Of a stretch of DNA of 64,000 nt, positions 44,133 to 53,549 are shown piece by piece; position 1 is the first letter of the stretch, and each line of letters starts with the position of its first letter. The stretch is from Actinomycetes bacterium. Lineage in GTDB: Bacteria; Actinomycetota; Acidimicrobiia; Acidimicrobiales; JAMCPL01. Under the pieces are notes generated by a model that saw only the letters and a list, made by a program, of their open reading frames with translations, ran no database searches and was not told the origin of the DNA. The stretch covers positions 62,001 to 126,000 of the forward strand of contig JAJZWU010000001.1 of assembly GCA_021846515.1 (NCBI GenBank), in the 5' to 3' direction. The position numbers were made by a program, and so were the translations under genes.

Positions 44133-45439
44133 TCGCCCGATGCCCGTGAACTGCCTCCACCTGAAGGTGGGAGTACCCTCGCCAGGGTAGACAGAGTATG
44201 ATCGCCGGTAGGAGCGACAGAGGTGGTGGACTCAGTGGGGACAGAGGCGGTAGAGGTAGAGGGAGTATGGGCAGGTGCGGATGAGGGAGTACCAGAAACG
44301 GCAGTAGAGACCTCAACAACAGCTTCAGGAACACCTTGCCCACCTTCTGTGTCTTTAAGTCTTGGGTGAAAAAGGGTATACAGCAGCAGGCCAAATCCAG
44401 CCGCTACAAGCGGTATAAAGGAACTTCCGGATTTGGTAAATAGCGGGAACAACACAACGGCCGACAGCAACGCAGTCCACAACCATAGTATGATCACACT
44501 GCGACGATGACCGTGACCAAGCCGTAAAAGCCTATGGTGAAGATGATCCTTGTCGGGAGTATGAAAGCTCTGTCCTCGCGCAGTACGACGGACAAACGCA
44601 AAGGCCATGTCAGCTATAGGCACACCCAGGATAAACAGAGGCAGGAACAATGGGGCAAAGAAAAAATAAGTCGTTCCCGACACCTCCGGAGCACGTCCTC
44701 CTATCACAATAGTAGAGGCAGCCATGAGCAGACCCAGGACCAGTGAACCGGAGTCCCCCATAAACATCCTTGCAGGATTAAAGTTGTGCGGAAGAAATCC
44801 TATACATGCCCCAAAGGTAATTACTGCGATCAACGGGCCTATATTCGATGACGGGAGCAGTCCGAGTGATTCAAGTCTAATGCCATAGATGGCAAGAGCC
44901 CCGGAAGCTATGGCGACTATTCCTGCGGCCAAGCCGTCCAGACCGTCGACCAAATTAATAGCATTGGTCATACCGACTACCCACAGGGAAACAAGCAACG
45001 GGATGATAGTAGGGGAAAGAACCACGAATCCAGCAAAAGGTATCTTGAATTGATACATGGTTACACCCAAAAAATACAACGCCGTGGCAGCCAACACCTC
45101 TCCAGCTACTTTTGCCGGCGCGGATACTTCACGAATATCATCCACCAACCCAACTGCAAAGATTACCAGCACGCCAAGAATGACACCGTAAGATTCCGAT
45201 GATCCGCTGAACACGGGATGAATGCCTGAAAGTAGTGATGCCACGCCGATGGCGACTAAAACCGCCAGCGTCATGGATATGCCCCCGCCATAGGGAGTTA
45301 GCTTTTCATGGATACTGCGGCTATCCGGAATTGCTACGAATTTAAGACGCAGGGCAATCCTGCGAACAGGAAATGAAACAAGAAACGTTACAAGTGCAGC
45401 TACACCTGCAACAATGCCATAGTCGCCCAGTGAGGGCAT
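44129..45439 (-). CDS. Undecaprenyl-phosphate sugar-1-phosphate transferase (WecA/TagO-like)
   Basis: MraY-superfamily membrane enzyme moving a HexNAc-1-phosphate from UDP to undecaprenyl phosphate, the first step of wall polymer or arabinogalactan-type linker synthesis. 436 residues, about eleven helices. Motifs: GLVDDIREV (Asp pair), NAINLVDGLDGLAAG, NPARMFMGDSGSLVLG and the DKDHLHHRLLRLGHG histidine motif. The last ~75 residues form a Ser/Thr/Pro/Val-rich tail atypical of the family. Starts 2 nt after the rpiB-glyA stop. Confidence 0.92.
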   Translation of the reverse strand: MPSLGDYGIVAGVAALVTFLVSFPVRRIALRLKFVAIPDSRSIHEKLTPYGGGISMTLAVLVAIGVASLLSGIHPVFSGSSESYGVILGVLVIFAVGLVDDIREVSAPAKVAGEVLAATALYFLGVTMYQFKIPFAGFVVLSPTIIPLLVSLWVVGMTNAINLVDGLDGLAAGIVAIASGALAIYGIRLESLGLLPSSNIGPLIAVITFGACIGFLPHNFNPARMFMGDSGSLVLGLLMAASTIVIGGRAPEVSGTTYFFFAPLFLPLFILGVPIADMAFAFVRRTARGQSFHTPDKDHLHHRLLRLGHGHRRSVIILWLWTALLSAVVLFPLFTKSGSSFIPLVAAGFGLLLYTLFHPRLKDTEGGQGVPEAVVEVSTAVSGTPSSAPAHTPSTSTASVPTESTTSVAPTGDHTLSTLARVLPPSGGGSSRASGE

Positions 45440-45441
45440 GG

Positions 45442-47169
45442 TCAGTCCACCGTTTTGGGAACGAAGGGATATGGTGGAAATAAGTTACATAGCTCTCTGA
45501 CATCATCACGTACTTTGGCTATCTCTTCCCTGTCATGCCTTCCCTTCAGCGCCCTTTTTATAAACTGCGCTATCTGCTGCATCTCATTTACCCCCATGCC
45601 TGCCGTTGTCTCTGCGGGTGTACCAAGGCGTAACCCGGATGTAACGAACGGTGGCCTTGGGTCACCGGGAATCTGGTTGCGATTCAAGGTGATCCCGGCA
45701 CTATCCAATACGTCTTGAGCCTCCTTACCGGTAAGTTCAGAGTCGAATGTCCTTAAATCTACCAACACCTGATGATTGTCCGTGCCTCCTGAGACGAGCC
45801 TGAATCCCTCAGCATCCATGGCGCCAGCCAGTGCCTTGGCGTTGTTGACTACCTTGTGAGCATAGTCACGAAAGGTGGGGAGAGATGCTTCCCTGAACGC
45901 CACTGCCTTTGCGGCAATGGTGTGTTCCAGTGGGCCACCCTGCAATCCGGGGAAGATAGCTTTGTCTATGGCTCCGGCATACTCAGATTTACACAGGATA
46001 GCCCCTCCCCTGGGACCACGCAGGGTCTTATGAGTGGTAAGTGTTACAACGTCAGCGAAAGGAACCGGGCTGGGGTGTGCTCCACCTGCTATAAGACCGG
46101 CAGGGTGAGCAATATCAAACATAAGATAGGCGCCTACACGATCAGCAATCTCCCTAAAGGGTTGAGGCTCTATAAGGCGAGTATAGGCTGTGGTACCAAC
46201 GACGATAAGCCGTGGGCGCTCTTTTTGAGCCAGCTCGTCCAGCGCATCAAGATCAATTATCTCGCCGGGCTTACTCGTGTCATCCGAAGCGGGAGTAAGA
46301 CCATAAGGAACAAACCTCCATACGTGGGAAGTGATGCTGGCTTTTGCGCCGTGGGTTAAGTGGCCACCTTGATCCAGCGACATCGCCATAATGGTATCTC
46401 CATGATCCAATAGAGCTTCGTAGGCAGCAAGATTGGCGCTAGCACCTGAGTGGGGTTGTACGTTGGCGTGTTCGGCGCCGAACAACGCCTTTAGCCTCTC
46501 TCTGGCCAGGTCCTCCACTTCATCTATAAAGTAATTTCCTCCATAATAGCGCTTATGGGGATACCCCTCGGCATACTTGTTGGTCAGAACTGACCCGCTG
46601 GCAGCAAGTACTGCAGGTGAAGTGAAGTTCTCCGAAGCGATCAACTGAATCGTGGATGATTGCCTGTTTGCTTCCTGCCACAATAGGGTCTCCAACTCGG
46701 TATCACTTGGTACCCAACCGGCAACAGGCCACAATTCCTGTAACTTTTCCAGTTCCTCCACCCTCCTGTGATGGCGCTCTCCGAGTGGCCTCGCATTCAA
46801 AAAGACATCCAATGCCTCCAGTGCTACTTCATAACCTATTATCCTGCCACCAAAACAGATCACATTTGATTCATTATGCTGGCGCGCAAGACGAGCCGTA
46901 GTTACATCGTGTGCAACCGCGGCACGCACTCCGGGAATCTTGTTTGCAGCCATAGCTATACCCATGCCGGTACCGCACACGCATAACCCCAAGTCTGCAT
47001 CTCCCCTGGCGACTGCCCTGCCTACCGCTGCACCATATACCGGATAATCCACACTTGCATCGCTATACGTACCGACATCATCTACCTGATACCCGCTATC
47101 CAACAAATGCTTTACAAGTAGGCTCTTTAGTTCAAATCCAGCGTGGTCACATCCTGCAGCAATCTTCAC
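45442..47169 (-). CDS. glyA: Fusion: ribose-5-phosphate isomerase B + serine hydroxymethyltransferase
   Basis: One 575-residue frame. Residues 1-~145 are RpiB (AAGCDHAGFELK; active-site loop VCGTGMGIAMAANK), isomerising ribulose- and ribose-5-phosphate. Residues ~155-575 are SHMT (IQLIASENFTS, YAEGYPHKRYYGG, PLP-Lys381 in THKTLRGPRGG, SGLRLGTPAETT), making glycine and methylene-THF from serine. Lys381 minus ~152 equals the usual SHMT numbering, so the second domain is complete. The seam (~145-160) is a short charged helix. Start GTG 47169 with TAATAT 6 nt upstream. No stop or frameshift lies between the domains. Confidence 0.92.
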   Translation of the reverse strand: MKIAAGCDHAGFELKSLLVKHLLDSGYQVDDVGTYSDASVDYPVYGAAVGRAVARGDADLGLCVCGTGMGIAMAANKIPGVRAAVAHDVTTARLARQHNESNVICFGGRIIGYEVALEALDVFLNARPLGERHHRRVEELEKLQELWPVAGWVPSDTELETLLWQEANRQSSTIQLIASENFTSPAVLAASGSVLTNKYAEGYPHKRYYGGNYFIDEVEDLARERLKALFGAEHANVQPHSGASANLAAYEALLDHGDTIMAMSLDQGGHLTHGAKASITSHVWRFVPYGLTPASDDTSKPGEIIDLDALDELAQKERPRLIVVGTTAYTRLIEPQPFREIADRVGAYLMFDIAHPAGLIAGGAHPSPVPFADVVTLTTHKTLRGPRGGAILCKSEYAGAIDKAIFPGLQGGPLEHTIAAKAVAFREASLPTFRDYAHKVVNNAKALAGAMDAEGFRLVSGGTDNHQVLVDLRTFDSELTGKEAQDVLDSAGITLNRNQIPGDPRPPFVTSGLRLGTPAETTAGMGVNEMQQIAQFIKRALKGRHDREEIAKVRDDVRELCNLFPPYPFVPKTVD

Positions 47170-47181
47170 GTAATCATATTA
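47170..47181 (-). promoter_or_regulatory. -10-like hexamer of rpiB-glyA, leaderless type
   Basis: TAATAT (47176-47181, minus strand), then six bases and GTG. It would drive the rpiB-glyA to atpB run. Confidence 0.5.
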
Positions 47182-47476
47182 CCAGACCTGAGGTGGGGTG
47201 CGCGCCAACCGTGGATAGGAGGAGGGTAGGGTAAGAGGTGTGACGGAGGTGGGGCGCGCGCATCTAACAGTGATGGCGATATGGGGCGGGGTGGCTGGTT
47301 GCGTATTTTTTCTTCTGGGTTTGACTATGCCAGCCATAGATGTATGCGGTCATCACCCGGCTGCACTGGTGGTGGTGGTACTTGGTAGTGCAAGTGGTCG
47401 GGTAGGGTAAGAGATGTCACGAGGGTGGGCGTGCGGAGCAACGATAGAGTGCGCGCCAACCGTAAATAAAGGTAAA
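47182..47476. other. G-rich intergenic region with two pairs of direct repeats
   Basis: No gene. GTGCGCGCCAACCGT occurs at 47198-47212 and 47449-47463. GGGTAGGGTAAGAG with similar flanks occurs near 47224 and 47404. The two pairs are nested, one inside the other. The strand is markedly G-rich with runs of GGTGG. Function unknown. Confidence 0.6.
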
Positions 47477-47513
47477 TTGGAACTGACACAGCAAACAGAC
47501 TAATATTTTTACC
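47477..47513 (+). promoter_or_regulatory. Promoter of thiolase-like gene, leaderless type
   Basis: TTGGAA (47477-47482), an 18-bp spacer and TAATAT (47501-47506), 7 nt before the GTG at 47514. Confidence 0.55.
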
Positions 47514-49037
47514 GTGACAATCCCTCCCAATATACCGGTCCTTGTAGGTTCGGCACAACTGACCAACCAGCGCGACCCCGATATATCCCTAACGGAGCGT
47601 GATGAGCCGGTAGAGATAATGACCAGAGTTTTGGATCTGGCGGCAGATGACTGTGGGAGCAACAAGGCTGGCCGCAGGCTACTGGAACAGGCATCTCTAT
47701 TATGCTCTATTCAGTCACTGGCATGGCAATACTCCAATCCCGCCCTACTGGTAGCTCAAAAACTGTCAATTGAACCCAAAACACTGGCTGCTACAACCAC
47801 CGGAGGAAACAATCCGCAGTTGATTGCAAGCTATGCTGCAAGAGCCATACAGGATGGCCGCCTGGATGTAGTGCTGGTTACGGGCGCCGACTGTGTCTAT
47901 ACTCGCCGGGCAGCACGTAAGGATCCTACCCATCCTGCACTTCCCTGGACAGTACAGCCGGAGGATACGCCGACACCCCTTACGCTCGGAGTAAACAAAG
48001 AACCCACCACAACAATAGAATCGGAGGTAGGACTCGATCGTCCGGCAAAAGTATTTCCGTTATTCGAAAATGCCATACGCTATGCAAACGGATGGACACT
48101 GGATGAACATCGTATCAAGATAGGGACGCTGTGGTCATCATTATCAAAAGTCGCAGAAAATAACCCATACGCCTGGCATCCGCAAGCTAAAACCCCAGAA
48201 GAAATCTACCAGGTAAGTGAAACGAACAGAATGGTGTGCTTCCCCTACACAAAGCTCCTAAACGCCAATATGCAGGTAGACCAGGGAGCTGCATTTATAA
48301 TGTGCTCGTATGACACCGCGCAGAGGGCTGGTATACCCTCAGACAATCTCATGTTCCTGGTATCGGGTGCAGATGCCGACGATCATTGGTTCATGTCACA
48401 TCGATGGGATCTCCATAGCTCTCCGGCAATTAGGATTGCAGGCCAGTCTGCTCTCGAGTTGGCCGGTAAGTCAATCGACGATATAGAGTTCGTGGATCTG
48501 TACTCCTGCTTCCCGTCAGCCGTCCAGATAGCAGCAGATGCACTGGGGCTGCCTATAGACGACCCTCACCGCCCATTATCTGTCACAGGAGGGTTGAGCT
48601 TTGCGGGGGGACCTGGCAACAACTACGTATCGCATTCAATCTCAGCTATACATCATCTGTTGCGGGGCAACACGCATAAATGGGGAATGACCACAGGGCT
48701 TGGCTGGTACGTAACCAAGCATTCGTTGGGGATATGGTCGTCCGATCCACCACAAAATGGCTTCCAATACGCCAACCCTCAGGAAGACATAAATAAATTG
48801 CCTCAAAGACCTCCGGCCTCTCCAGGGCACCATGATATTACCATAGAAACATATACAGTCTGGCATAACCGTGACGGCTCTCCGGAGCTTGGGATTTCCT
48901 CATATCTCAATGGTGAGGGTGGTAGAGGATGGGCAAACATACACGATCAGGGTACCCTTACCGAAATTGAGAACAATGAGGGATGCGGCCGGCGCGCCGA
49001 ACTAAATGACGCGGGCTCCATCGTACTCACAGACTGA
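47514..49037 (+). CDS. Thiolase-like protein (TLP1 type) lacking canonical catalytic residues
   Basis: 507 residues with thiolase-fold landmarks (N-terminal PVLVGSAQLTNQRD, RLDVVLVTGAD, DDIEFVDLYSCFPSAVQ). The nucleophile region reads TGGNNPQL instead of a Cys-Ser-Gly, the His motif reads FAGGPGNN instead of GHP, and the C-terminal Cys motif is absent. The last ~100 residues form an extra domain (TVWHNRDGSPELG, EGGRGWANI), as in mycobacterial thiolase-like protein 1. Ordinary thiolysis is therefore unlikely; acyl-CoA binding or an aldolase-type reaction is possible. Start GTG 47514. Monocistronic. Confidence 0.8.
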   Translation: MTIPPNIPVLVGSAQLTNQRDPDISLTERDEPVEIMTRVLDLAADDCGSNKAGRRLLEQASLLCSIQSLAWQYSNPALLVAQKLSIEPKTLAATTTGGNNPQLIASYAARAIQDGRLDVVLVTGADCVYTRRAARKDPTHPALPWTVQPEDTPTPLTLGVNKEPTTTIESEVGLDRPAKVFPLFENAIRYANGWTLDEHRIKIGTLWSSLSKVAENNPYAWHPQAKTPEEIYQVSETNRMVCFPYTKLLNANMQVDQGAAFIMCSYDTAQRAGIPSDNLMFLVSGADADDHWFMSHRWDLHSSPAIRIAGQSALELAGKSIDDIEFVDLYSCFPSAVQIAADALGLPIDDPHRPLSVTGGLSFAGGPGNNYVSHSISAIHHLLRGNTHKWGMTTGLGWYVTKHSLGIWSSDPPQNGFQYANPQEDINKLPQRPPASPGHHDITIETYTVWHNRDGSPELGISSYLNGEGGRGWANIHDQGTLTEIENNEGCGRRAELNDAGSIVLTD

Positions 49038-49141
49038 TAGATGCCTCGGTAGCGTCCTGTTCTCTTGGAAAGCGGAAGTTGTTCTTCTACATCAAGCGCA
49101 AAAACGGTTACATAAGTGATGAGCCGGTTCTCTGTCGCTGA

Positions 49142-49153
49142 TAAACTTTAGAT
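49142..49153 (+). promoter_or_regulatory. -10-like hexamer of APC permease gene, leaderless type
   Basis: TAAACT (49142-49147), then six bases and the ATG at 49154. Confidence 0.45.
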
Positions 49154-50632
49154 ATGAACGAGGAGAGCGCAGGCAACAGTGTTGCGCACCAGAAACATGG
49201 GTTACGGCAGGTATTCAGTTTGGCCGACCTCTTCCCGCTCTCCGTTTCCAGCGTAGGGCCAATCTTCTCTGTTGCCGCTACAGGAGGTGTACTTGCTGCA
49301 GTGGCTGGATGGTGGTCACTTCCCGCCATAATAATACTTGCAATACCGTTCATAATATCGAGCTTTGTCTTCAGGATGCTGAACCGCCACTTTCCGCACT
49401 CCGGGGCTTCTTATCATTGGTCTGCCCGCGTAATAGGGCGTACTGTCTCGCGCTACCAGGCATGGATACTGATCCTCGCTTACTTCACATCCATACCGCC
49501 AATAGCCATTCCGGCTGCACAATACACTCTGTCTCTGGTGGCGCCCGGTTATCATGCCCCTGCCGTACTGACTATGAGTATAGCTATATTTTGGATCTGC
49601 TTCGCTGCCGTTCCCTTATTACTGGGAGCCAGACCGACTGCAATAATAACCAAAATATTCTTCGTAGTAGAAATGATCTCCCTGGTCTCTTTTGGGGTCA
49701 TTGGTCTTATTAAGATTCATAGCGCCGCAGTCCCTGTGCACTTTGGGCCGCTGCCGATCGGGGGGATGATGATAGCTGCCGTAATCGCCGCCACGATCCT
49801 GGATGGATGGGAAATTGATTCTTACGCCTCCGAAGAGTCGCAACGGCCGCGACGAGATCCTGGGAAGAGCGGTATCATAGGTGCCTTTCTGGCGCTGGCA
49901 TTTTACGTAATCCTCTATCCACTGATGTTTGCAGAGACACCCATGCATACACTCGCCGGATCCAGTGATCCACTTGCACTATGGGCAGCAAGGATAATAC
50001 CGGGACAGTCGTGGGTCATCCTGATTCCTATACTGCTGTCGACGGCAGGCGGCCTCTGGCTCACCACGTATATACTTACCCGTGCCCTCTATGCGATGGG
50101 AAGGGAAAACCTCATACCCAAGACGTTTGGTAGGACCAATAGTCACCAAGTTCCATATGCTGCGACATTGATTGTCTTTGCTGCAGTAGTAGCGGTGGTG
50201 GCAATGCAGCTATTCATCTCTTCCCTAAGCGCTTTCTTCACACTGGTACTGTCATCAGCTGGATTCTTCCTGCTGGCGGAGTTCTTCCTAGATTCACTTA
50301 CCGCAGTGGTATTTCTCACCGTAGGGCACCGTCGCCTGCCGGATGTACAGATATTCTCCCATCAACACAAATGGCTGCTGGTAGCGTCAATATCATCCTC
50401 TATCATAATGGGCTTTTTGCTGGTGGCATTTTTCTTCTATGCACCAAAAGCTATAGGATCTCAAATAGATATAGTCGTACTGTCACTATTGGGGATAGGT
50501 GCAGTATTTGCCTGGTTGACGGGAAAGCGCAGGCACAACACCTATACCTTCCATGGCAACGACGCACAAGCCAACTCCGTTGCCAAGATGACGCACCGGG
50601 TTGCATGCAACGTCACCGACCAAACGCGATAA
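49154..50632 (+). CDS. APC-superfamily amino acid permease
   Basis: A 492-residue membrane transporter with about twelve hydrophobic segments. The first carries VSSVGPIFSVAATGGVLAAV, the glycine-rich unwound helix typical of APC proteins, and helix 3 is followed by SGASYHWSARVIG. WEIDSYASEESQRPRRDPGKS is the conserved loop after helix 6. Likely imports an amino acid or amine by proton symport; substrate not determinable. It ends 5 bp from the convergent reductase gene. Confidence 0.88.
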   Translation: MNEESAGNSVAHQKHGLRQVFSLADLFPLSVSSVGPIFSVAATGGVLAAVAGWWSLPAIIILAIPFIISSFVFRMLNRHFPHSGASYHWSARVIGRTVSRYQAWILILAYFTSIPPIAIPAAQYTLSLVAPGYHAPAVLTMSIAIFWICFAAVPLLLGARPTAIITKIFFVVEMISLVSFGVIGLIKIHSAAVPVHFGPLPIGGMMIAAVIAATILDGWEIDSYASEESQRPRRDPGKSGIIGAFLALAFYVILYPLMFAETPMHTLAGSSDPLALWAARIIPGQSWVILIPILLSTAGGLWLTTYILTRALYAMGRENLIPKTFGRTNSHQVPYAATLIVFAAVVAVVAMQLFISSLSAFFTLVLSSAGFFLLAEFFLDSLTAVVFLTVGHRRLPDVQIFSHQHKWLLVASISSSIIMGFLLVAFFFYAPKAIGSQIDIVVLSLLGIGAVFAWLTGKRRHNTYTFHGNDAQANSVAKMTHRVACNVTDQTR

Positions 50633-50637
50633 CGCCT

Positions 50638-52509
50638 TTATACTCCCACACACTCTCCTATGCCCACCTCTCCGCTGAATGGGCCGGTCTCATCGTAGTC
50701 GATGTAATACTCGGGAGCCTCTTCCGGGTCGGGGAACTCGTCAAGGTACTTGAGTGACTCCGCGACAGCCTTGGCGCCACCAGCCTGCTCAAGCCAACCC
50801 GCAAAAGACTGCCCGGCACTACGTTCCTCAGCGTACCTGCCGACAATATTCACCACTGCATCGGCAGCCCGCTTTGCCGGTAGTCTCAGGGCTTTTGCTG
50901 CAAATTCAATCTGCATGTCCCCAAGATGACCGCCCAGAAGCATCTGGTAGCCGGGAGCTGACTTACCATGAGCACGGCGCTCTGCTCCAAAAAACCCAAT
51001 ATCTGCAATATGGTGCTGACCGCAGGAATGAGTGCATCCGGATATATTTATGCGCACACCGTCCACATCACCCAGACCGGCTGATTCCAGCGCCTCTCCT
51101 ATCGCGCCTGCCAACCCCCTACTCTGCGTCACCGCAAGGTTGCACGTATCCGCCCCAGGGCATGACACCACATCACGGGCGAGCTCTGCCCCAGGCTCAG
51201 CCATATCTATAGCAGCAAGTCGCTCGAACACCATACGCAACTGCCCTTCTTCAAGCCCACGAAATACGAGGTTCTGCCTATTGGTCACCCGCACATCGGC
51301 CCCAAGTTCCCTCTGCAATGCCGCCAGCTTTCTGAACTGCTCGGAGGTGATATCTCCAAGACGAGCCCAGGCATAAGCTGATACCGTGTTGTTATTCACC
51401 CCGCGAACCACATTTGCCTTCTCCCAGCGCTCAAATGCAGTCCGTCTACCACCAAGTTCCACGCGAGTTCCCCTGCTCAGATCGCCTACAGCTGTAGGGG
51501 TCACACCATCGGCAAGCCCGGCAGGTGCATCTCCGAGTTCCCTCACTACATCCGGCAGACCATCCACGTAAGTAACTGAGGCCACGAGCAGCTTCCTCTC
51601 CTTTAGGATTCGCTCCCTCAGCTCGTCTATACCCATGGTGTCAACCAGCCACTTGAGCCTGGCTCTCAGTTTATTGTCCCGGTTTCCATAATGATCGAAC
51701 GTCCTTAAAATCGCTTCCATCGTAGGTATGAGCAATTCGCGAGGGGTAAACTCCTCCAGAGCCTGTGCGGGATGAGGGTTGGCTGAAAGGCCGCCGCCAA
51801 TAAGCACTTTGAATCCCGGCTCGACCATCCCGTCCGCCATCGGGCGAGATACTGCAATCACTCCTATGTCGTTAAACGCCGCCTGTCCGCAGTCGGTAGC
51901 ACATCCGGAGAAATTGATCTTGAACTTTCTGGGCAGCCGTTGCGCATAGGGGTGCCTCAGAAAATGGCGGAATGCAGCCTCTGCCCATGGGCTTATATCG
52001 AGAACCTCGTAAGGGCATGCCCCCGCAAGATGGCATCCCGTAATGTTTCTTACCGTATCCCCACATGCCTCCCTGGTGGTGAGCCCTGCATTGGCAAGTT
52101 TCCGCAACAATTCTGGGGTACGCTTCAGCGGAACAAAGTGAAACTGGATATTCTGCCTGGTGGTGATGTGGCCCCAACCTCTGGAGTACTCTTCGGCAAC
52201 ATCACCAAGCAATTCAAGCTGTCCGGGCAGGACAGAACCGTGAGGCAACTTGACGCGCACCATCATCTTGTCCTCTCCCTGTCGCTGACCGTAGATACCG
52301 TTGTTCAGCCGCATTATCTTAAAACAGTCTTCGTCTGCCTCCCCGGCTTCCCTGGCATCCAGCAATACCTCGTAACGATCTATATCACGAAAGAGTTCGG
52401 CGGGTAGCTTTCTGGCATATAGAGATTCATCGTACCCTACAGAGGCGCCAGATACTTTCGCGACTTCCGCTGTATCGATTATATCGGTTGTGTCTTTTAC
52501 GATGGTCAT
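50638..52509 (-). CDS. Siroheme sulfite/nitrite reductase
   Basis: Assimilatory reductase of 623 residues with duplicated ferredoxin-like and siroheme domains. The [4Fe-4S]-siroheme cysteines are in SCPGADTCNLA and NISGCTHSCGQHH, the C-x5-C...C-x3-C pattern. RGWGHITTRQNIQFH and RVTNRQNLVFRGL are the paired substrate-side Arg motifs. A pseudo-symmetric GCATDCGQAA and NITGCHLAGAC lie in the first half. Ferredoxin:sulfite reductase is favoured, but nitrite reductase cannot be excluded. No cys or nir genes adjoin. TATTAT lies 6 nt before the ATG. Confidence 0.9.
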   Translation of the reverse strand: MTIVKDTTDIIDTAEVAKVSGASVGYDESLYARKLPAELFRDIDRYEVLLDAREAGEADEDCFKIMRLNNGIYGQRQGEDKMMVRVKLPHGSVLPGQLELLGDVAEEYSRGWGHITTRQNIQFHFVPLKRTPELLRKLANAGLTTREACGDTVRNITGCHLAGACPYEVLDISPWAEAAFRHFLRHPYAQRLPRKFKINFSGCATDCGQAAFNDIGVIAVSRPMADGMVEPGFKVLIGGGLSANPHPAQALEEFTPRELLIPTMEAILRTFDHYGNRDNKLRARLKWLVDTMGIDELRERILKERKLLVASVTYVDGLPDVVRELGDAPAGLADGVTPTAVGDLSRGTRVELGGRRTAFERWEKANVVRGVNNNTVSAYAWARLGDITSEQFRKLAALQRELGADVRVTNRQNLVFRGLEEGQLRMVFERLAAIDMAEPGAELARDVVSCPGADTCNLAVTQSRGLAGAIGEALESAGLGDVDGVRINISGCTHSCGQHHIADIGFFGAERRAHGKSAPGYQMLLGGHLGDMQIEFAAKALRLPAKRAADAVVNIVGRYAEERSAGQSFAGWLEQAGGAKAVAESLKYLDEFPDPEEAPEYYIDYDETGPFSGEVGIGECVGV

Positions 52510-52521
52510 GTAACCATAATA
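52510..52521 (-). promoter_or_regulatory. -10-like hexamer of sulfite/nitrite reductase gene, leaderless type
   Basis: TATTAT (52516-52521, minus strand), six bases from the ATG. Confidence 0.5.
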
Positions 52522-52616
52522 GCATAAAACCAGACTAAGTCAATCAGATTTTACAACTTTTATAAATTACCTGTTTAACTGCCCTATCCGTGTTTCTGCC
52601 ATGAGCAGTGCAATGA

Positions 52617-52628
52617 TACAATAGCCCG
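52617..52628 (+). promoter_or_regulatory. -10-like hexamer of ABC ATPase gene, leaderless type
   Basis: TACAAT (52617-52622), then six bases and the ATG at 52629. Confidence 0.5.
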
Positions 52629-53549
52629 ATGGATGCTATAGAGATAAAAGATCTAGTGAAATCCTACGGAGATCTAAAAGCAGTAAACGGAATCGACCTG
52701 ACAGTAAAAGCTGGTGAGGTATTCTGCTTTTTGGGGCCTAACGGTGCCGGAAAGACAACAACCGTAGAGATTCTTGAAGGCTACCGTAAGCGTGACTCGG
52801 GAACCGTATCGGTACTTGGGTACGATCCGGAAAATGGTGGGCGTGCATTTCGAGAACATATCGGAATAATGTTGCAGGAGAGCGGGATCCAGCTCCAGTT
52901 CAGCGTAAGAGAAGCACTTGACCTCTACCGCAGCTATTACAGCAACCCACGTTCAACAATTGAATTGATAGAGATGGTTGAGCTCTCCGGCTCTGCAGAT
53001 ATACGAGTAGAGGCGCTCTCCGGCGGGCAGCGTAGACGGCTGGATCTGGCATTGGCATTGGCCGGGGACCCTGAACTAGTGTTCTTGGATGAACCTACTA
53101 CCGGCTTTGATCCTGCCGCACGGAGAAATGCCTGGCATACCATAGAGGGATTACGGTCACTCGGCAAGACTATATTCCTGACCACGCATTACATGGATGA
53201 AGCCCAGGCACTGGCAGACCGAGTAGCAGTAATAGCCGCTGGACAGATAGTGGCTCTGGATACGCCTGACAGGATTGGCGGACGCGATACCACGACCAGT
53301 ACGATACGTTTTCTTCTGCCTCCAAACATATTGCTTCATGAGCTGCCGCCACTTTCCGGAATAGAGCATCTTGATGCCGATATTGCAATCGAAGGAGAAT
53401 CCGTTACCATCCATACCTCCAGACCCGACCTTGCCCTGCATGTGCTAACCAGTTGGTCGGTAAGTAGGGGTATTGAGCTCGGTGGGCTGACCGTCAGCCG
53501 GGCCACCTTGGAAGATGTCTATCTTGAGCTAACCGAGGAAAGCAAATGA
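52629..53549 (+). CDS. ABC-2 type transporter, ATP-binding protein
   Basis: 306 residues: Walker A GPNGAGKTTT, Q-loop MLQESGIQ, signature LSGGQRRRLDLALAL, Walker B LVFLDEPTTGFDP and the switch His in LTTHYMDEAQ. A C-terminal ~85-residue extension after the ATPase core is typical of drug or lipid exporter ATPases of the DrrA kind. Overlaps the permease start by ATGA, so the two should assemble as one exporter. Confidence 0.93.
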   Translation: MDAIEIKDLVKSYGDLKAVNGIDLTVKAGEVFCFLGPNGAGKTTTVEILEGYRKRDSGTVSVLGYDPENGGRAFREHIGIMLQESGIQLQFSVREALDLYRSYYSNPRSTIELIEMVELSGSADIRVEALSGGQRRRLDLALALAGDPELVFLDEPTTGFDPAARRNAWHTIEGLRSLGKTIFLTTHYMDEAQALADRVAVIAAGQIVALDTPDRIGGRDTTTSTIRFLLPPNILLHELPPLSGIEHLDADIAIEGESVTIHTSRPDLALHVLTSWSVSRGIELGGLTVSRATLEDVYLELTEESK

